From contig NZ_CP035001.1 of NCBI RefSeq assembly GCF_002531755.2, forward strand, positions 496,001 through 560,000: DNA of 64,000 nucleotides, written 5' to 3'. The translations under genes and the position numbers were made by a program. The notes under the pieces are model-generated. The model did not search any database. It was not told the DNA's origin and saw nothing but the letters and a program-made list of their open reading frames with translations. This DNA is from Rhizobium acidisoli. GTDB lineage: Bacteria; Pseudomonadota; Alphaproteobacteria; Rhizobiales; Rhizobiaceae. This document shows positions 8,884 through 17,570 of the stretch, piece after piece; positions within the stretch are counted from its first letter, which is position 1, and each line of letters opens with the position of its first letter.

Positions 8884-9630
8884 TCAAGCGCTTGTGCCGC
8901 CGACGCCATTTCCGGCTTCGGCGGCAGCGTCAGGCGCGCGGCTCGGAATGAACCGCTTAGAGATCAGCCAGCAGCCGAGCGCCCAGAGCGCACCGGCGCA
9001 CCATCCGGCAAAGACGTCCGTTGGGTAATGAACGCCGAGATAGATCCGGCTCAGACCGATGATGACGGCCAGGAAAACGCCGGCGAACATGACGAAGATT
9101 CGCGTCGACCGATAACGCTGCGTGCGCGCCAGCAGCGCCCCGAGCGTCAGATAGGTCACGGCCGAGACCATGGCGTGGCCAGAGGGAAAGCTGAGATCGC
9201 TGACCTCGACCAGATGCGGGACGATGTCTGGGCGCGGCCTGGCGACCAGGATCTTCAAGATCGTGCTCGCCAGCCAGCCGGTCAGCACCGAAGAAAGGAC
9301 GAAGATCGCGATCGGCCAGCGCCGGTCGAGCAACAGATAGACGGTGACGAGCACCGTCATCAACGAGAGGACGGTGACACCGCCGAGGCTGGTGATATCG
9401 CCGACGGCATGCGTCAGCCAGCCAGGCCCGATCGGCACGCCAAGCTCACCTCGCCGTCGCAACGCCAGCAGGATCGTTTCGTCGAAACGGAACGTCTCGC
9501 CTTCGAGGACCTCGCTCGTCAGCCGCTGCAGCACGAATAGCCCGCCAGCGACCGCTGCCAGCATGATCAGCGTCAGCGGCTCATATGCAGTGAGCCTTGC
9601 CAAAAATCCGCGTCGTTGAACCTCACTCAT
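8884..9630 (-). CDS. PAP2-family membrane phosphatase
   Basis: 248 aa from ATG 9630 (GGAGGAG about 13 bases upstream); an ATG at 9657 is in frame but has no ribosome site. About six membrane helices. All three signature blocks of the acid-phosphatase/PAP2 superfamily are present: KILVARPRP, FPSGHAMVS and SRIYLGVHYPTD, giving the catalytic His pair and phosphate-binding Arg/Lys. The active site should face the periplasm and dephosphorylate a lipid phosphate such as phosphatidate, phosphatidylglycerol phosphate or undecaprenyl diphosphate; which one cannot be told. The stop is 4 bp from the stop of the convergent FAD/GcvT gene. Confidence 0.85.
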   Translation of the reverse strand: MSEVQRRGFLARLTAYEPLTLIMLAAVAGGLFVLQRLTSEVLEGETFRFDETILLALRRRGELGVPIGPGWLTHAVGDITSLGGVTVLSLMTVLVTVYLLLDRRWPIAIFVLSSVLTGWLASTILKILVARPRPDIVPHLVEVSDLSFPSGHAMVSAVTYLTLGALLARTQRYRSTRIFVMFAGVFLAVIIGLSRIYLGVHYPTDVFAGWCAGALWALGCWLISKRFIPSRAPDAAAEAGNGVGGTSA

Positions 9631-9860
9631 GCCTGCCGTCACGCTCCTCCACTTCATGTTGATCTACGGCAGATCGGCAAGGCGAGCCGCAAATTCAAGC
9701 CCTTGCGGCGCAGAGGAGCACTACCACCCCCCCCAACCCGCTATCTCGCGGCGAACGACCAAGTCATTCTGCGCGTCGCGGGTTGCCAATTGGGATGTCG
9801 GCGGTGATAGAGGATGAAGAACATTCATGGCGACGTTTTTGGTTCAGGTGGGAGGTTTCC

Positions 9861-10394
9861 TTGCTGGGGCTCAATCGGAAAAAAACTGCTTTTATTGGCT
9901 TTTGCATTCTCGCCGGTCTCGCCCCGTGTTCAGGGCAGGCGATCGGAAGCAATCCGAACTCTCGCTCGCCTATCGACCTCGTCCCGGGCCTAGTTCTACC
10001 TCTCTCGGATTCGTCTCTTGCAGATCCCGACCTTTCGATCACGATCATCGGCTATCGGCATGGCTGGCGCTACCGCATCGAGCAGAAAGATATCAGTCGC
10101 TGTTTCGCCGGCAAAGTGCTTGTCCTGCCGCAAGGAAAGATCGTGCAGCTCAAAATCACATCGGACGATGTTTTTCACGAGTGGGCGGTGCCGGCCCTAA
10201 ATCTGAAAACGGATGCCGCTCCCGGTCTGTTGAGCTTCGTCGCGGTGGACACGAAAGTGGCCGGATCGTTTCAAGGGGGAGCGACGAGAATGTCGGGTCA
10301 CAGATATAAGAGGATGGAATTCGAGCTGCGTATCATTAAAGCGGATGCCTATCAGGCCTGGGAGAAGGCTCTGCCCACCTCATGCGAGGAGTAA
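9861..10394 (+). CDS. Cytochrome c oxidase subunit II-like cupredoxin protein lacking the CuA ligands
   Basis: 177 aa if started at TTG 9861, which has GGGAGG five bases upstream and gives a normal signal-peptide/anchor (NRKKTAFIGFCILAGLAP); the frame is open back to 9783. The rest reads as the periplasmic domain of oxidase subunit II: SITIIGYRHGWRYRI, LPQGKIVQLKITSDDVFHEW, AVPALNLKTDAAPG. The CuA segment aligns without a gap to the usual G-Q-C-S-E-L-C-G-A-N-H-S-F-M but reads GGATRMSGHRYKRM: both Cys are Ala and Ser, and the second His is Tyr; the first His and the Met remain. It therefore cannot form CuA. No subunit I gene is nearby. A degenerate, possibly structural or metal-free relative; role unknown. 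Confidence 0.7.
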   Translation: MLGLNRKKTAFIGFCILAGLAPCSGQAIGSNPNSRSPIDLVPGLVLPLSDSSLADPDLSITIIGYRHGWRYRIEQKDISRCFAGKVLVLPQGKIVQLKITSDDVFHEWAVPALNLKTDAAPGLLSFVAVDTKVAGSFQGGATRMSGHRYKRMEFELRIIKADAYQAWEKALPTSCEE

Positions 10395-10539
10395 GGGGAT
10401 AAAGGAGTAAATCATGTTCCGTCTGAAAATCGCTCACATTTTTTAGCACCATGCTTCAGGCCGCAGGCGTCGGACGCTCCCAGCCGGTAGCAAAAGCTCA
10501 ACCTTCTTTTGTTATGGATGGAGCCGATTTGTCCTGGAG

Positions 10540-11091
10540 ATGGTTTCGGCGATGAAAATTCTGACAGCGGTGGTTCTGATTGCGGCCCTGCAGCCGGCCG
10601 CTGCTTTGGGCGAGACCGAATGGATGGGCGGCGCAAGACAGTGGTCGGTCGGCTTCTCGAGCGAGCGCCCTGCCTATTGCCGGCTGCTGTGGAACAGCGA
10701 GCTCGGCAAGACCATGGAATTCCGCCAGAGCGCCACCGAAACTTTCTGGCTGGTCACCAAGGACAGCTGGGACATTCCGGCCGGCACCACCACCGAGGTG
10801 ACGCTGACCGATCGTTCTATGACGAAAGTGGTCGCCGCCGAATATTTCGACAAGACCACGCTCCGTCTCTGGCCGCCGGCCAGCAAAGGAAGCGGCGGCG
10901 TGAAGAAGATCATCAAGAATTCCTTTGCCGGAACCCCTGACGTACAGGTGACCTTTGCCGGCAACGAAGGCGACTGGACGCTGCCGCTGTCGCGGGTGGA
11001 TCAGCTCTACCCGACGTATCGTGATTGCCTCAAACGGCTTGAAGCCGGCGAAAAAACCAAGCAGGATTCGGCCACCAGCAAGCCGTTCTAA
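10540..11091 (+). CDS. Exported protein of unknown function
   Basis: 183 aa from ATG 10540; ATG 10552 (MKILTAVV) is an equally likely start. A signal peptide ends near LQPAAALG. The mature part has two Cys (YCRLLW and RDCLKRL), many Trp/Tyr residues and beta-strand patterns (WSVGFSSERPAYCRLLW, TFWLVTKDSW), suggesting a small secreted or periplasmic beta protein with one disulfide. I do not recognise a family. It is a single gene; the lyase operon converges on it 31 bp downstream. Confidence 0.65.
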   Translation: MVSAMKILTAVVLIAALQPAAALGETEWMGGARQWSVGFSSERPAYCRLLWNSELGKTMEFRQSATETFWLVTKDSWDIPAGTTTEVTLTDRSMTKVVAAEYFDKTTLRLWPPASKGSGGVKKIIKNSFAGTPDVQVTFAGNEGDWTLPLSRVDQLYPTYRDCLKRLEAGEKTKQDSATSKPF

Positions 11092-11122
11092 GAATTTTTT
11101 CTCGCTCACACCATTTTCTGGT

Positions 11123-12616
11123 TCAGACGATTGCCGGCGGCACCGTCTCGCGGATCAGGCTGCGCACGGCCTCGATATCGCCGTTGAGCGGCCGCTCGTC
11201 GCCATAATGGGAGACACGCTCCCGCACCGCCCGATAGACGAGATCCGTACCTGGCGCCCGCGGCGCCGTCGCCGCCAGGAAATCATGCGCCTGGGCCCCC
11301 GCCATCAGCTCGATCGCCAGGATATATTCGGCATTGTCGATGACGGCGAGCAGCTTGCCGGCGGCGGCTGTCGGATGTGCGAGGAAATCCTCCTGCAGGC
11401 CGGAGGTGAGGCCCCCGTCCATGGCCGCGGGTACGGCGAGCCGGCGGTTTTCGTTGCTGAGGGCTGCCGCGGTATATTGGGCGATCATGAAGCCGGAATG
11501 GCTGCCGGCGTCACTCGCCAGAAAGGGCGGCATGCCGCTCACCAGCGGGTTGACCAGCCGGTCCATGCGCCTTTCGCTGATCGCGCCGATCTGCGCCAGA
11601 GCAATGGCGAGGCTATCGGCCGCCTGCGCCAGGGCCGGGGCGACGGCGTGGGCCTCTGAGGAAACGATGGGGTGCTCCGGCGTGCCTGAGACAGCCGGAT
11701 TGTCGGTGACCGAGGCAAGTTCCTGATCGGCGATGCGGGCGGAATTGTCGAAGACATCGCGGGCGGCGCCATGGGCATGCGGCACCGAGCGAAGGCTCAG
11801 CGCATCCTGGGTGCGCCGGCCGAAGGCGGCGGCGATAAGGCCGCTGTTCCGAAGCCTAGCGCGCAAGGTGGCGCCGACCTTTTCGATCCCGGCAGACGGG
11901 CGCAGCGCCAGCACGGCTTCGTCGAAGGCGGCGATCTGGCAGCCTGCCGCCTCAAGCGTCAGCGCCGCGATCACATCGGCCCAGTCGAGCAGTTTTTCGG
12001 CGCGCAACAGCGCGATAGCCGTCAGGCCGGTGGCGCAGGCGGTGCCGTTGACGAGACTCAGGCCCTCCTTGGCGCCGAGCACCAGCGGTTCGAGGCCAAT
12101 CGCGGCCAGCGCCTCGCGGCCGCTCAAGCGCCGACCGGCAAGTGTCGCGCTGCCTTCGCCGATCAGAACCAGCGCGGTATGGGCATTGTGGGTGAGATAA
12201 CCGGCCGAGCCCTTGGACGGCACATCGGGAATACAGTCATGCTCCAGCATCGCGGTGAGATGCTCGACGATCTCACGCCGTACACCGGAATGGCCATGGG
12301 CGAAATTGGCGATCTGGGCGGCGATGATGGCGCGCACCTCGCTAGCCACCAGCAGCGGCCCGACGCCGCAGGCGTGGCTGAGCACGATGCTGCGCGACAA
12401 CAGGCTCTGCGAGGCCCGGTCGACGACCGTATCGGCAAGCGCCCCGACGCCGGTGTTGACGCCATAGGCGCGCACGCCGGTTTCGACGATGCGCGCGACG
12501 ATGCCGCTTGCCTGCTCGACCCGCGCCCAGGCGGCCGGCGACAGCGACATCGCCTCCCCTGCCCCGACACGTGCGACATCGCGCCAGGTCAGCACGGTCT
12601 CGATGGTGATCGTCAT
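11123..12616 (-). CDS. Histidine ammonia-lyase homologue without the MIO tripeptide
   Basis: 497 aa, overlapping the upstream ABC ATPase gene by ATGA. It is clearly of the HAL/PAL superfamily: YGVNTGVG (Tyr51), LSHACGVG (His81), LVNGT (Asn190), TQD...LR (Gln270, Arg276), LQED (Glu409). Where true HAL has [14 protein letters not shown] and makes the MIO cofactor from Ala-Ser-Gly, this protein has [12 protein letters not shown]: the tripeptide is gone and the loop is three residues shorter. The family's catalytic Tyr after QD is Leu273, and the GGNFH Phe is Ala. The frame is intact, so this is not decay. MIO-free members such as ergothionase eliminate trimethylamine rather than ammonia. Together with a transporter and HutC-type regulator, a lyase for a histidine betaine-like compound is a reasonable inference, not proven. 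Confidence 0.8.
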   Translation of the reverse strand: MTITIETVLTWRDVARVGAGEAMSLSPAAWARVEQASGIVARIVETGVRAYGVNTGVGALADTVVDRASQSLLSRSIVLSHACGVGPLLVASEVRAIIAAQIANFAHGHSGVRREIVEHLTAMLEHDCIPDVPSKGSAGYLTHNAHTALVLIGEGSATLAGRRLSGREALAAIGLEPLVLGAKEGLSLVNGTACATGLTAIALLRAEKLLDWADVIAALTLEAAGCQIAAFDEAVLALRPSAGIEKVGATLRARLRNSGLIAAAFGRRTQDALSLRSVPHAHGAARDVFDNSARIADQELASVTDNPAVSGTPEHPIVSSEAHAVAPALAQAADSLAIALAQIGAISERRMDRLVNPLVSGMPPFLASDAGSHSGFMIAQYTAAALSNENRRLAVPAAMDGGLTSGLQEDFLAHPTAAAGKLLAVIDNAEYILAIELMAGAQAHDFLAATAPRAPGTDLVYRAVRERVSHYGDERPLNGDIEAVRSLIRETVPPAIV

Positions 12617-13389
12617 TGACCGCTTCCGAAATGGCCGATGAACTGGCGGAAGGCGGGCGTGGCGCCGCCGGTGAACATGTCGTCGGGCTTGCCACTGCTT
12701 TCGACCAGCCCTTCGCGCATGAAGACGACGCGATTGGAGACGTTGCGGGCAAAGCTCATCTCATGGGTAACGACGAGCATGGTCATGCCTTCTTCGGCAA
12801 GCGCGCGCATGACGCGCAGCACCTCGCCGACGAGTTCCGGATCGAGTGCCGAGGTCGGCTCGTCGAACAGCATGACCTTCGGCTTCATCGCCAAAGCGCG
12901 GGCGATTGCGGCGCGCTGCTGCTGGCCACCAGAGAGATGGGCGGGATAGGCATGGCGTTTATCGGCGATCCCGACCTTTTCGAGCAGCGCTTCGGCCTCG
13001 GCGATGCAGTCGGCGCGCGGCCGCTTCAGCACATGGATCGGGCCCTCGATGACGTTCTGCAGGATCGTCATATGGGACCAGAGATTGAAGGACTGGAACA
13101 CCATGCCGAGTTCGGAGCGGATATGGTCCACCTGCTTCTGGCTCGCCGGTTTGCTGCGCCCGTTCTTGTGCACCATCTCGATGTGCTCGCCATCGACCCA
13201 GATCTCGCCGTCGCTTGCGGTTTCGAGCATGTTGATGCAGCGCAGAAAGGTGGATTTGCCTGAACCGGAGGCGCCGAGCAGCGAAATTACATCGCCGTCT
13301 TCCGCATCGAGGGAAATGCCGCGCAGGACCTCGTGCGTGCCGAAGCTCTTGCGGATATTGCGGACCGAAAGTCGGGTAACGCCTGGCAT
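12613..13389 (-). CDS. Polar amino acid ABC transporter, ATP-binding subunit
   Basis: 258 aa. Walker [11 protein letters not shown]-loop [13 protein letters not shown], signature [15 protein letters not shown], Walker [14 protein letters not shown] and H-loop VVTHEMSF are all intact. Of the HisP/GlnQ type, it energises import of a polar amino acid through the two permeases encoded just upstream. Its stop overlaps the start of the MIO-less lyase by 4 bp, so transporter and enzyme are made together and probably act on the same compound. Confidence 0.9.
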   Translation of the reverse strand: MPGVTRLSVRNIRKSFGTHEVLRGISLDAEDGDVISLLGASGSGKSTFLRCINMLETASDGEIWVDGEHIEMVHKNGRSKPASQKQVDHIRSELGMVFQSFNLWSHMTILQNVIEGPIHVLKRPRADCIAEAEALLEKVGIADKRHAYPAHLSGGQQQRAAIARALAMKPKVMLFDEPTSALDPELVGEVLRVMRALAEEGMTMLVVTHEMSFARNVSNRVVFMREGLVESSGKPDDMFTGGATPAFRQFIGHFGSGQ

Positions 13390-13416
13390 GATTGCTCCAA
13401 TCGGTTCAAGAACTAC

Positions 13417-14121
13417 CTAGGCCTTCAGCGGCTGCGGGGCCGCGCGGCGGTGTCGGGACAGCGAATATTCGAGCAGGGCCATGCCCTGCAGGATGATGAA
13501 GTTCAAAAGGAGATAGATGATCGCCGCGCAAAGGAAGACTTCCATCGTGCGGTAGGTCTGCGAGATCAGCCGCTGGGCGACACCGGTGACCTCCCAGACA
13601 GTGACGAGGCTTGCGAGCGCCGTCGACTTCATCATCAGCACGATCTCGGTGGAATAGGCCGGCAGCGCATGGCGAAAGGCGATCGGCGCCAGGATGCGGC
13701 GCACCAGCAGGAAGCCGGACATGCCGATCGAGCGCGCCGCTTCGATCTCCTTCGGCGAAACGGCCCGAATGCCGCCGCGAAAGATCTCCGCCGTGTAGCC
13801 GGCGGTGCAGAGCGCCAGCGACAGCACAGCGCAGACCATCGGCTCGCGCAGGAACGGCCAGAGGAAGGAATAGCGGATGACGCTGAACTGGCCGAGGCCG
13901 TAAAACACCAGGAACATCTGGATCAAGAGCGGCGAGCCGCGGAAGACGAAGATGTAGCCCTTCGCAAAGCCGGACAGCACGCGGTTGCCGCTGACCCGCA
14001 TCGAGACGATGACGAGCGCCAGCAGACCGCCGAAGAAGATCGACAGCGAAAACAGGATCAGCGTCGTCGGCACGGCCTTGAGAAGAGTGACCATGGTTGA
14101 CGCAAGAAAGGTGAAATCCAT
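13417..14121 (-). CDS. Polar amino acid ABC transporter permease (HisM/GlnP type)
   Basis: 234 aa from ATG 14121, preceded by AAGGAGGCGACG; a longer frame to 14187 has no support. Hydrophobic throughout with about five helices and the conserved inner-membrane coupling loop ARSIGMSGFLLVRRILAP (the EAA motif). FRGSPLLIQMFLVFYG is typical of the His/Glu/Asp permease family. The gene starts 10 bp after the stop of the companion permease, so both are cotranslated as a heterodimer. Substrate presumably a histidine-like compound because of the linked lyase. Confidence 0.9.
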   Translation of the reverse strand: MDFTFLASTMVTLLKAVPTTLILFSLSIFFGGLLALVIVSMRVSGNRVLSGFAKGYIFVFRGSPLLIQMFLVFYGLGQFSVIRYSFLWPFLREPMVCAVLSLALCTAGYTAEIFRGGIRAVSPKEIEAARSIGMSGFLLVRRILAPIAFRHALPAYSTEIVLMMKSTALASLVTVWEVTGVAQRLISQTYRTMEVFLCAAIIYLLLNFIILQGMALLEYSLSRHRRAAPQPLKA

Positions 14122-14131
14122 CGTCGCCTCC

Positions 14132-14857
14132 TTACGCCTGGCCCATGGCGGATGCCGGCATGCTGCGGTTGGCGCGGCGTTCGGCACCGTTGAAGATGCG
14201 GTCGGAAAGGCTGGTCAGGATCAGATAGAGGCAGCCGCCGGCGATGAAGAACAGGAAATATTGCCGGGTCGAACCCGCCGCCACCTGGCTGGTGCGCATC
14301 AGTTCGGCAAGGCCGGTGACCGAGATCAGCGCCGAATCCTTGAGGCTGAGCTGCCAGACATTGCCGAGGCCGGGAATGGCCAGCCGCAGCACCTGCGGCA
14401 TGATGATGCGGCGAAAGCGCAAGGCGCGATGCATGCCGATCGCCGAGGCCGCTTCAAGCTCACCCTTGGAGATGGCGAGGAAGGCGCCGCGGAACACCTC
14501 CGCCTGATAGGAGCCGGAGATGATGCCGACGGCAAGCGCGCCGGCGGCAAAGGAGGGCAGGCCGAGGAAGCCCTCGTAACCCATCGCCTTGCCGATCGAG
14601 GTGATGGCCGAGGAGCCGCCGAAATAGATGAGATAGATGATCAGCAGTTCCGGCACGCCGCGAAACACGGTCGTATAGACGTTGCCGAGCGCGACGAGAA
14701 AGGGATTGCCGGAGAGCTTCGCCCCCGCGACGATCGCGCCGAGCACCGCGCCGATCGCCAGCGCCGTCGCGGTGACGGCGAGCGTCATCAAGGTGGCGAG
14801 AATGAGCAGCGCGCCCCATCCCGTCGAGCCGAAGCCAAGCAGTTCCAAGCTTGCCAT
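14132..14857 (-). CDS. Polar amino acid ABC transporter permease (HisQ/GlnP type)
   Basis: 241 aa from ATG 14857 (MASLELLG), upstream sequence GGGGAACGGACGAT. About five membrane helices, with FRGVPELLIIYLIYFGG and the coupling loop ASAIGMHRALRFRRIIMPQ. It pairs with the neighbouring permease. A strong hairpin (14909-14934) separates it from the binding-protein gene and probably sets a lower expression level for the membrane parts. Confidence 0.9.
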   Translation of the reverse strand: MASLELLGFGSTGWGALLILATLMTLAVTATALAIGAVLGAIVAGAKLSGNPFLVALGNVYTTVFRGVPELLIIYLIYFGGSSAITSIGKAMGYEGFLGLPSFAAGALAVGIISGSYQAEVFRGAFLAISKGELEAASAIGMHRALRFRRIIMPQVLRLAIPGLGNVWQLSLKDSALISVTGLAELMRTSQVAAGSTRQYFLFFIAGGCLYLILTSLSDRIFNGAERRANRSMPASAMGQA

Positions 14858-14908
14858 ATCGTCCGTTCCCCGTCCGTGGCAGTATTTTCTGGATCGAGAA
14901 TAACACGC

Positions 14909-14934
14909 GGTCCCCGGCGACAAAGCCGGGGACC
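14909..14934 (-). other. Stable intercistronic hairpin after binding-protein gene
   Basis: A perfect 10-bp GC-rich stem (GGTCCCCGGC / GCCGGGGACC) with a 6-nt loop sits between the binding-protein stop (14963) and the first permease start (14857). No T-run follows on the minus strand. Such structures commonly protect the upstream mRNA segment and allow excess binding protein. Confidence 0.6.
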
Positions 14935-14962
14935 GGCGCCTGCGGCCAAAAGGCCGAAGCGC

Positions 14963-15805
14963 TTACTGCTGCGGGCTGACGTCGACCTGAAACCACTTCA
15001 TCGAGAGGTTCTTGACGGTGCCGTCGGCGAGTGCGGATTTGATTGCCTCGCTGAACTTATCGCGCAGATCGGTATCGGCCTTGCGGACGCCGAGGCCTTC
15101 ACCCTCGCCCCAGATCGAGCCGACGATCTCCGGGCCGGTGAAGTCCAGCGCGCCGTTGGCGCTCTTGAAAGCATTGGCGAAATAGACGGCGTCGTCGAAG
15201 CCGAGATCGATGCGGCCGTTCTGCAGGTCGAGGTCGCGGTCGGCGCCGGTCTTGTACTCGCGGATCTCGGCAATATCGCCGAAATTGTCATAAACGAACT
15301 TGGCGTAGACGGTGGCTGCCTGGATGCCGATTGTCTTGCCCTTGAAGGCCGCCTTCAGCGCATCGATCTCCTTCACGCCGGTCTGGCCGGGCGTCATCTT
15401 GATCGTGGCACCGGTGCCGGCGGCCTTCGCCAGCGGGCTGTCCTTGGCGGTGGCGAAGGCAGCGGGCGTGGCGGCATAGGGAATTGTGAAATCGATCACC
15501 TGCCTGCGCTCTTCGGTGATCGACAGCGCGTCCATGATGACGTCGAACTTGCCGGCGTTCAGCGCCGGGATCATGCCGTCCCAATCAGAAGCAACGAGCG
15601 TGCATTCGATCTTGGCACGTTCGCAGAGCACTTTTGCAAGCTCCGGCTCGAAGCCGCCGAGCGTGCCGTCGGCATTGGTGAGGTTCCAGGGCGCATAGGC
15701 GCCCTCAAGTGTGATGGTCGCCTTCGTCCAGTCCTTGGCGAAAGCGGGTGCTGCGAAGGCGGAAAGAGCGGCGACGCCGCAAAACAGGATTGTGCTGAAT
15801 TTCAT
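14963..15805 (-). CDS. Periplasmic polar amino acid binding protein (HisJ/ArgT type)
   Basis: 280 aa from ATG 15805 with GAGGAG upstream. Signal peptide MKFSTILFCGVAALSAFAAP ending AFA. Family 3 binding-protein marks: GAYAPWNLTNADGTLGGFEPE, DWDGMIPALNAGKFDVIMD, LSITEERRQVIDFTIPY, and near the end GVRKADTDLRDKFSEA. The closest named relatives by motif are the lysine/arginine/ornithine and histidine binding proteins. It is the first gene of the operon leading to two permeases, the ATPase and the MIO-less lyase. A palindromic operator lies about 110 bp upstream. Confidence 0.88.
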   Translation of the reverse strand: MKFSTILFCGVAALSAFAAPAFAKDWTKATITLEGAYAPWNLTNADGTLGGFEPELAKVLCERAKIECTLVASDWDGMIPALNAGKFDVIMDALSITEERRQVIDFTIPYAATPAAFATAKDSPLAKAAGTGATIKMTPGQTGVKEIDALKAAFKGKTIGIQAATVYAKFVYDNFGDIAEIREYKTGADRDLDLQNGRIDLGFDDAVYFANAFKSANGALDFTGPEIVGSIWGEGEGLGVRKADTDLRDKFSEAIKSALADGTVKNLSMKWFQVDVSPQQ

Positions 15806-15913
15806 TGATGAATTCTCCTCTGGAGTTGAAACAGACCTTGCGGCACCACGCCGATCTCCGCCGGCTTGCCCATTCCGTCCTATTTCTGTGTCCAGGACCG
15901 ATTGGGGGGTTGT

Positions 15914-15927
15914 ATATGGTACCATAT
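15914..15927. promoter_or_regulatory. Palindromic operator between binding-protein gene and divergent GntR gene
   Basis: Perfect 14-bp palindrome ATATGGTACCATAT, flanked on the left by TTGT, in the 194-bp divergent region. HutC-type GntR regulators bind TGTATATACA-like sites; the left part here, TTGTATATGG, matches that. It is the likely binding site of the GntR encoded at 16000-16755, controlling both its own gene and the transporter-lyase operon. Confidence 0.6.
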
Positions 15928-15999
15928 GAGATATTTTGTGATATGCAAGAGGAAAGTCGATTTACGTGGCGAATTCCATTCGTGCAAAAGGAATAGGCA

Positions 16000-16755
16000 A
16001 TGAAGCGTTCCGGCGAGATGAAGCGCGAACTGGCTGAAAATGATAGCACGCCGCTTTATGCCGGCGTCAAGCAGGTGATCCTCGACCGTATCCACAGCGG
16101 CGAATGGCCGCCGAAATACCGCGTGCCGTCGGAAAACGAGCTGGTCGTCGAGCTCGGCGTCAGCAAGATGACCGCCAACCGAGCGCTGCGCGAACTGGCC
16201 AACGAAGGCGAGCTCGTCCGCATCCAGGGCGTCGGCTCCTTCGTCGCCGAGCGCAAGGGCTATTCGGCGCTGTTCGAAGTGCGCAACATCGCCGAGGAAA
16301 TCGCCGAACGCGGTCATGTCCATGAGGCTTCCGTCATCGTGCTCGCCCAGGAAACCGCCTCTCCGGAGATCGCCGACGCGCTCGAACTTGCGATCGGTGC
16401 GGCGGTCTTCCACTCGCTGATCGTCCACAGCGAAAACGGCGTCCCGGTGCAAATCGAGGACCGTTTCGTCCATCCGGAGGCCGCTCCCGAATATCTCGAC
16501 CAGGATTTTTCGACCTTGACGCCGAACGCCTACCTGACGGCGGCGGCACCACTCAGCGGCTCCGAACACGTGGTCGAGGCCGCAATGCCGCAGGCCTGGG
16601 AATGCAAACTCCTGACCATCCTCAAGACTGAACCCTGCCTGACGATCCGCCGGCGCACATGGTCGGCAAAACAGGTGGTCTCGACTGCCCGCCTCGTCTA
16701 TCCCGGCTATCGCTACCGGCTTGAAGCGCGCAGCGGCAAGATGTTCGAGGAATGA
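16000..16755 (+). CDS. GntR/HutC-family regulator of the lyase-transporter operon
   Basis: 251 aa, ATG 16000 with AAAAGGAATAGGCA upstream. Residues about 18-85 form the GntR winged helix (YAGVKQVILDRIHSGEWPP, SKMTANRALRELANEGELVR). Residues about 100-245 form the UTRA effector domain (VPVQIEDRFVHPEAAPEYL, TIRRRTWSAKQVVSTARLVYPG), the arrangement of HutC. It is a paralogue of the second GntR at 16788-17510 and faces away from the binding-protein operon. HutC proteins answer to urocanate. This copy may sense urocanate or a related imidazole acid produced by the lyase. Confidence 0.82.
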   Translation: MKRSGEMKRELAENDSTPLYAGVKQVILDRIHSGEWPPKYRVPSENELVVELGVSKMTANRALRELANEGELVRIQGVGSFVAERKGYSALFEVRNIAEEIAERGHVHEASVIVLAQETASPEIADALELAIGAAVFHSLIVHSENGVPVQIEDRFVHPEAAPEYLDQDFSTLTPNAYLTAAAPLSGSEHVVEAAMPQAWECKLLTILKTEPCLTIRRRTWSAKQVVSTARLVYPGYRYRLEARSGKMFEE

Positions 16756-16769
16756 AAACAGCGCTCGTG

Positions 16770-16779
16770 TTGTATATGG
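16770..16779. promoter_or_regulatory. Second TTGTATATGG half-site between the two GntR genes
   Basis: TTGTATATGG recurs here exactly as at 15910-15919, but in the 32-bp gap between two convergent GntR stop codons and without the right-hand arm. Either an extra binding site for a HutC-type protein (roadblock or loop) or coincidence. Confidence 0.25.
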
Positions 16780-16787
16780 AACTTGGG

Positions 16788-17510
16788 TTACTGTGAGGCC
16801 GGCGTGAAACGCGCCACCAGGGCGTGGCGATCGCCGGGATAGGTGAAGCGCACATGCGTCACCGGGCCGGCGCCGCTCCAGGTGCGGCGTTCGACGACGA
16901 GACAAGCGGTGTTGCGGGCGATATCGAGGGCGGCTGCCACCTCCGCGTTGGCGGAGACGGCGTGGATCCGGTGTTCGGCCGTACTCCACGGCACCTGGTT
17001 GAGTAGCCAGGGACCCGGCGCCACCGTGTGAAAATCGGCATCGGCGGCCTCAGGCACTGTCGCAAGGCTGATCAGCCGCTCCTCCAGGCAGAAGGGCCGC
17101 GTGCCGGCATTGTGGATGCAGACGACCTCGATGACCGAGGACGCCACAGGCAGCTCCAGCCGGCGGCTGTCTTCGGCCTTGGCCTTACGGCTCGCCGTCT
17201 TCGAAACCGCGTAGGAATAAGGCAGGTTCAGCGACTGCACCTCGGCCTTGATATCGTGGATTTCGAGAACGGCCGATTGCGCCTGCGGCTGGGTGACGAA
17301 GCTGCCGGATTTCTTGCGGCGCTCAATGAGACCGGCCTTGGCGAGCTGGGTCAGTACCTTGTTCACCGTCATGCGCGAGACGTCATATTGGGTGGCGAGA
17401 TCGACTTCGAAGGGGATGCGATGCCCCGGCGGCCATTCGCCCGAGACGATACGGCCCTCGATCTCGCCGAGGATGCGCTGGTGCAAGGTGGGATCCCTGC
17501 TTTGGTTCAT
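16788..17510 (-). CDS. hutC: Histidine utilisation repressor, GntR/UTRA family
   Basis: 240 aa from ATG 17510; a GTG two codons earlier (17516) is also possible. N-terminal winged helix (LHQRILGEIEGRIVSGEWPPG, SRMTVNKVLTQLAKAGLIERR) and C-terminal UTRA domain (RPFCLEERLISLATVPEA, LVVERRTWSGAGPVTHVRFTYPG), the standard HutC build and length. It lies 60 bp downstream of hutF on the same strand and so is in the hut cluster. It should repress hut genes until urocanate binds; the ATGTATATACAT site between hutF and hutI is the expected operator. Confidence 0.88.
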   Translation of the reverse strand: MNQSRDPTLHQRILGEIEGRIVSGEWPPGHRIPFEVDLATQYDVSRMTVNKVLTQLAKAGLIERRKKSGSFVTQPQAQSAVLEIHDIKAEVQSLNLPYSYAVSKTASRKAKAEDSRRLELPVASSVIEVVCIHNAGTRPFCLEERLISLATVPEAADADFHTVAPGPWLLNQVPWSTAEHRIHAVSANAEVAAALDIARNTACLVVERRTWSGAGPVTHVRFTYPGDRHALVARFTPASQ

Positions 17511-17570
17511 CGCCACGTTCCCATTGATCTCCCGCTCTAGAGCGAATGCCCGCTCATGAAAAGCGCTTTT

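Noticed and set aside
6642..8909. 755-codon open frame antisense to the FAD/GcvT gene
   Set aside because: Low-complexity Val/Asp/Arg composition caused by high GC; the plus-strand protein is unmistakable.
11123..12616. Idea that the MIO-less lyase is a frameshifted or decaying hutH
   Set aside because: The frame is continuous over 497 codons, other active-site residues are kept, and the gene is coupled to an intact transporter.
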